A DNA stretch of 64,000 nucleotides from Pyrus communis (Eukaryota; Streptophyta; Magnoliopsida; Rosales; Rosaceae), in assembly GCF_963583255.1 (NCBI RefSeq), contig NC_084806.1, positions 22,424,317 to 22,488,316 on the forward strand, given 5' to 3'. Made by a program: the position numbers and the translations under genes. The notes beneath the pieces were generated by a model. It was not told the DNA's origin and ran no database searches. It was given only the letters and a program-made list of their open reading frames with translations. Positions 60,063 through 64,000 of this stretch are shown one piece after another; positions within the stretch are counted from its first letter, which is position 1; each line of letters starts with the position of its first letter.

Positions 60063-60634
60063 TGCACACGGCAAGGGTAGAACAACCCTTGCCGCAGCCC
60101 CCTAAGCCCTCTAAACCACCCACCACCAGTAAGGACGTCCCAATTCCATGTTATTCTGATGTTATTCCACCCAATGTCCCTTTTCCTAGCAGGTTTTTGA
60201 TTCCCAACCAAGAAGAGAGTAAAAAGGACATCGTGGAAGCCTTCCCAAAGGTGCAAAATGCTATTCAAATTCTTGGTGCAACACAGCAAGTTTTAGATGG
60301 TGTTGAATTCTTCAAAGGACTTTGTACACCAAGAAGAATGATTCAAGAGAAGGTAGTGGCTGGAGAAGATGTAGAAGGCATCAAAGAGGACATATTTGAA
60401 ACCACAATTCCCAAGGAAGTTGGATTTTATGACACGGGACAAGTCATAACTTTCGAAGGGGTGTTTATTCTGGAGTTCATTTTGGAGCACACAGGTAAGC
60501 CGCCTCCCCGAATTTCAATTTTCTTTTATACTAATATGTTGTTAATGATCCAGGCACCCACTTTAGAATTTGAACCAATGCCGGTTCACTTCAAGTATCA
60601 CCTTCCATTCAAGGACCAATTCCATGCCGTTTGA
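60063..60634 (+). pseudogene. Gag-linker ORF of element N, second part
   Basis: Continues the N ORF after the Tekay-like insertion: HTARVEQPLPQPPKPS, then [20 protein letters not shown], similar to the pre-protease linker of L, then QVLDGVEFFKGLCTPRRMIQ, matching the L segment just before protease. Protease and everything up to QAPTLEFEPMPVHFKYHL are absent. It ends FKDQFHAV like element I. The true start is at 49719; any start in the LTR is an artefact. Confidence 0.85.
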
Positions 60635-60646
60635 TTTTATTTATGT

Positions 60647-60667
60647 AAAAAAAAAAAAAAAAAAAAA
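60647..60667 (+). repeat. A21 tract after Gag-linker stop (element N)
   Basis: Same position as the A22 tract in element I, 12 bases after the stop codon. Confidence 0.95.
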
Positions 60668-60687
60668 CATGGCAGAATGATGGAGCT

Positions 60688-61383
60688 TCACAAAGGGCGT
60701 TTACTTGAAGCCCCACTACTGGGCAAAACTCTAGAAGCAGGAGGCATAGATGCGGAAGGCATCGGAGCAGAAGGCATCGAGGCGGAAGGCATCGAGGCGG
60801 AAGGTATCGGAGCGGGAGGCATCAAAGAAGAGGCCTCAATACTTGGCCAAACGCTGGATGAGCCCGGAAAAATGTGCCTCTGGAAGTAAGCCGCAAGCCT
60901 TTGACGGTCAGTTTGACGGTCACTTTGCATCCGACCATTGGATTCTTGTAGCTCATCAAGCTTCCTCTTCATACCCGTCGAATAGTTGTTGGCAAGCACG
61001 TGCAAACTTCTATTCTCGTACTTAAGCAGTTTGATCTCCTGCTTGAGACTTTCCACCTCTGCCATCAAAGATTCCACCTGACGGGAGCGGGCAAGCAGGC
61101 GTTGGCCCATGTTGGACACAGAACTCGCACACTGAACACTAAGTGCGAGGGATTCTTGAACGGCCAACTCATCGGACCGTCCTGACAGCAGCCTACTATC
61201 TTTTGGAGTAAGGAGGTTCCTAGCTACTATTGTAGCTGTTGTGGCGTCCTGCATCACTGAGTCTTCACCTGAAAGAGGACCGTTAGAAGATAAGAAAGAA
61301 GGGCGCCATACGTTACCTTGACGCGGCGCGGCCGTATCACTGCTGAGACTCAATTCTAAGCTAAGGTTCGATGGGTTTGCCAT
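60688..61383 (-). CDS. Antisense coiled-coil protein, copy in element N
   Basis: A 231-residue ORF opposite to its host element, starting MANPSNLSLELSLSS. It is closely similar to the copy in I: identical over SSNGPLSGEDSVMQDATTAT and over the LALSVQCASSVSNMGQRLLA block, with a matching coiled coil (VESLMAEVESLKQEIKLLK). Differences include a DRQT insertion near residue 160 and a rearranged five-residue C-terminal repeat. Both copies keep the frame despite many substitutions and in-frame length changes, which suggests coding constraint. Function unknown; a coiled-coil partner or DNA/RNA-associated role is only a guess. Confidence 0.75.
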   Translation of the reverse strand: MANPSNLSLELSLSSDTAAPRQGNVWRPSFLSSNGPLSGEDSVMQDATTATIVARNLLTPKDSRLLSGRSDELAVQESLALSVQCASSVSNMGQRLLARSRQVESLMAEVESLKQEIKLLKYENRSLHVLANNYSTGMKRKLDELQESNGRMQSDRQTDRQRLAAYFQRHIFPGSSSVWPSIEASSLMPPAPIPSASMPSASMPSAPMPSASMPPASRVLPSSGASSKRPL

Positions 61384-61960
61384 TTTTCAAAAGTGTTCAA
61401 AGAGATGGGGTGGATGGAGTTAATTCTCAAAGGGCCGGAGTCGATTTTCAAGAATGGGAATTCTTCAGAGTGTGTTTGTTGTGGTGATCGATAGCTCTAT
61501 AAGAAGCCAAGGCGACGCGTCCACCAATTCGAAGAGCCGGATTTTCCGGCGTAATTTAGGCGACGCTCCCTCGGCTTTTCAGAAAACGCGTTCAACTTTG
61601 TCAAAAGATTTCTGACAAAGCTGAAAACACGTGGAGGCCATCATCGCATCTACACATCTTTAGCCGACAAGCGCAAAGTTCGGCGACGCTTTCTCTGCTT
61701 TTCAGAAGACGCGTGCAGCTTTGCCAAAAGGAGCCGCATCTGCACTACCACGTGTCGTTCAGAAAGCGAAGGGGCGTCGTTCAGAAATCGAAGGGGCGCC
61801 TGCTCAGAAATCGAAGAGGCGTATTCAAAGATCGAAGAGGCGCCACTATTTCAAAGAGCCGGATTTGCGGGATCAAAACGTTTGTCGACAAGGGTAAAAA
61901 GTACCACCACTTGATATTATCTCTATATATGTCGACCTTCGTCTTTTATGGCAGGGCAAA
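61384..61960 (-). promoter_or_regulatory. Divergent promoter-like module (element N)
   Basis: Region between the antisense ATG and a rightward TATA-like CTCTATATATG (61921-61931). It contains two G-boxes (61628-61633 and 61749-61754), a direct repeat of about 50 bp starting GGCGACGC, and four degenerate ~22-bp repeats (61755-61845). Element P has the same order. LTR Q cuts it at 61961. Function inferred. Confidence 0.5.
61755..61845 (+). repeat. Four degenerate ~22-bp tandem repeats
   Basis: Units of the form CAGAAATCGAAGGGGC with changes (AAGCGAAGG, AGATCGAAGAGG). A complete equivalent array lies reversed in P at about 34268-34365; I keeps only the start. Confidence 0.8.
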
Positions 61961-64000
61961 TGATGCGAAAATAGTTAAACACACAAATTAAACCCTATGG
62001 ATGACAATTGTAGTAAATGAGCAAATAGGGATCGTTCTAGACCGGGGATTAACTAGGGATGCTAATCAATGTGAAATTGACTCAAAAACGTAAGAACACA
62101 ATATAAAACACTTACTAGACTCAAAGAATGCAAAACTAAACTTTAAAACACTAAGACAAACCAAAAGACTCAAAACAACACAAACACACTCAAATCTGCC
62201 TAAAAACCACTTTCTGGGCAGATTTGAGCACAAACACAAATTTGGACGAAATTAAGTAATAACTTGACTCAAGAATGTAAAAACACTAAACTAAAACACT
62301 AAACTAACTCAAAGAATGTAAAACTAAACACTTAAAACATTAAAACAAACCAAAAGACTCAAACATCACCCAAAACACTCAAAACTGCCTTAAAATCACT
62401 TTCTGGGCAGTTTTGAGCAGTTTGGTGAATTTGGACGAAATTGGGAAATAAAATGAATCAAAACACTTAAAAGCACAAACTAAATTGATTTCTAACTAAA
62501 TTGGACATTAAAGTAAAGGGGGATTTAGATTTATACGAAAATTGAAATAACAAAACAAGTTAATAAACGAAACAGATTGTAAAACGAATTTGAGAAACAA
62601 GATGATGGATGGATTAGTTAGAGGTCCATTCTCCACACATGACACATTTATATATGAATCGATTCTCCAATTGTTTTTCATTAACTATGATGCTCAACAC
62701 CCAAAGTTAACCGTGATGCACTAATTAACTCTCAAATTTTCCTTAAGTTATTGAATTGGATGATGCATGCGACAATTCAAATCATTCTCCAATGGTTCTC
62801 AACATGAATGCATAGAAGAGATACAATGAGAGATCATTATGCTCTATGAAAATTATAAGTGTTGACGAGGCAATTGTAACTATGAATGCATGATACTTTT
62901 GCCAAGAATTCAATTAACGCGGTTGTGACTAGCAACCTTCACTACTCATGTTTATAAACTTGTGACGATTAGGTGAAACTCGTTTATAAACTAGCATCGA
63001 GTTTATGCATGAAGACTAAGTATGCATCCCTAATCAACATACAAAAACAAGTCTTTAATAAACATGATAATTGAATTGCAATCACAAATTAACAAATCAC
63101 AATTGGAAGAAATCAATTCATATTTCAAACATATCCATGGCTTCAAACTTTCCCCTAACTAATTAGGGGTTTAGCCACTCATGATTACAACAAACTTAGA
63201 GAGTAATAACAAAGTAAACATTGAAAACAAGAATCGAAGTACACCTAAAAATTCCAACAACTCAATCTTGAATTGTATGAACGTTTAGGCCTCTTCTCCT
63301 CTAGTTGCTGCGGCACAAGGGGTTTTGGTGAGTTTTGGGGGTTATGGATGATGTAGAAGGATGTGTTTAGGGTAGGGATGGATGTAGGGGAAGGTAAGGA
63401 GTGTTTTTGGGCAGAAAATATGAAGAATGGTGAAGTATGGTAGTGCTAGAGAGAGGGGAGGAATTTCTGGCGTGAATGAATGTGTATGAGAGATGGTTTT
63501 CTGAAATGGAAGAGTGTGTGTTTTGTGGCTGCAATGCATGCTTATTTATAGGTGAAATGGGGGGAACATGATGACTAGGAATTAGGTGGAAAGCTGAAAT
63601 GGTGATGGGAGATGCATGTGGCAGAAATGCATGTGATTAAAGGGTGGGAATGCATGTGTTTTGACAGAAAATAAAAGGGAATGTTGGAAATCTGGAATGG
63701 GAACCCACGACATGGTTGTTTTCTGGTGGTGAATGGGTTTATGTTTGAATGGTGCATGTGGGTTGATTATTTAAAGGGAGTGCATGTGGAATAAAGGTTG
63801 GAATGAACATGAAATGCACGGTTTTGAGAGATGATTATGGATGCATGTGTTGAATGATTATGGGTGTATGTGGGTGGAAATGCATGTGGGAATGCATGTG
63901 ATTTGGCTGAAATGAAAGGTAGTGGGAAGTGCATGTAAGCCACGGCAAGGAATGCTTTTTCTGAATGAATGAAGGCAGGTTATGTGGAAGGGCTTGAACA
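61961..64000 (-). repeat. Athila-like LTR Q (cut by window end)
   Basis: Minus-orientation LTR starting TGATGCGAAAATAG after GCAAA (61956-61960). It has two tandem copies of the hairpin block (62189-62228 and 62378-62417), a minus-strand TATA box (63550-63543) and a TGCATG array (about 63530-63915) in U3. More than 2040 bp long; the U3 end lies beyond the window. Confidence 0.88.
63530..63915 (-). repeat. TGCATG array in U3 of LTR Q
   Basis: About 10 TGCATG words in under 400 bp, mostly TGCATGTG, mostly just upstream of the minus-strand TATA box (63543-63550). Sequences between the words differ from those in LTR H. Confidence 0.85.

Noticed and set aside
60493..60552. Possible spliceosomal intron in N's ORF (GTAAGC to a CCAG end)
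   Set aside because: The frame is open through it, 60 bp is short for a plant intron, and related open sequence exists in I and L.

Overview
The window looks like plant nuclear DNA built entirely from nested LTR retrotransposons. I find no host gene, tRNA, rRNA or CRISPR array. Plant evidence: two Ty3/gypsy lineages typical of plants. One is Athila-like, with a primer-binding site (PBS) complementary to plant tRNA-Asp and a Gag-Pol without chromodomain. The other is Tekay/Del-like chromovirus, with an initiator-tRNA-Met PBS, long LTRs and a C-terminal chromodomain-like region. The nesting density suggests pericentromeric or other gene-poor heterochromatin. A eudicot is likely; the antisense coiled-coil ORF reminds me of Rosaceae proteins, but I cannot confirm that from sequence alone.

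Layout. 1-5043: mosaic of Athila-like LTR pieces in both orientations, including a complete solo LTR (2291-4538, target duplication ATGTT). 5044-21994: a four-level nest. A minus-strand Athila-like gag-pol (A, 21994 to 19166, then 5529 to 5044) is split by a minus-strand solo LTR (B, target duplication GCGTA). B is split by a truncated plus-strand element (C). The LTR of C is split by a Tekay-like element (D, 7304-16113, target duplication AATAT) with apparently identical LTRs but a ruined gag-pol. 21995-34486: left halves of further elements (G, H, I, J/P), each cut by the next. 34487-37059: element O, cut by element L (37060-46966), which carries an open 1851-codon Athila-type gag-pol but a 3' LTR broken after 290 bp. 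46967-61960: a recombinant tail (M) and an LTR that also serves as 5' LTR of the non-autonomous element N. N is interrupted by an apparently complete Tekay-like element (50482-60057, target duplication AGACA). 61961-64000: another minus-strand LTR (Q), cut by the window end.

The most unusual content is a non-autonomous Athila-derived group (C, I, N, O and probably P). Its sense ORF has lost capsid, zinc knuckle, protease and pol, keeping only a Gag-linker protein. In I and N a ~21-nt A tract follows the sense stop codon, then an antisense ORF for a conserved ~225-residue coiled-coil protein with its own G-box-containing upstream region. Other notable signals: compensating base changes in an LTR hairpin; arrays of TGCATG in U3; a variable 22-bp repeat next to the TATA box; three regularly spaced PPT-like motifs in 3' UTRs; and a ~345-bp LTR block almost identical between two otherwise diverged Tekay-like elements.

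How the parts work together: autonomous-type elements (L and the 50482 Tekay) encode Gag, protease, RT, RNase H and integrase. The other elements keep LTR, PBS and PPT signals and would depend on such proteins in trans.
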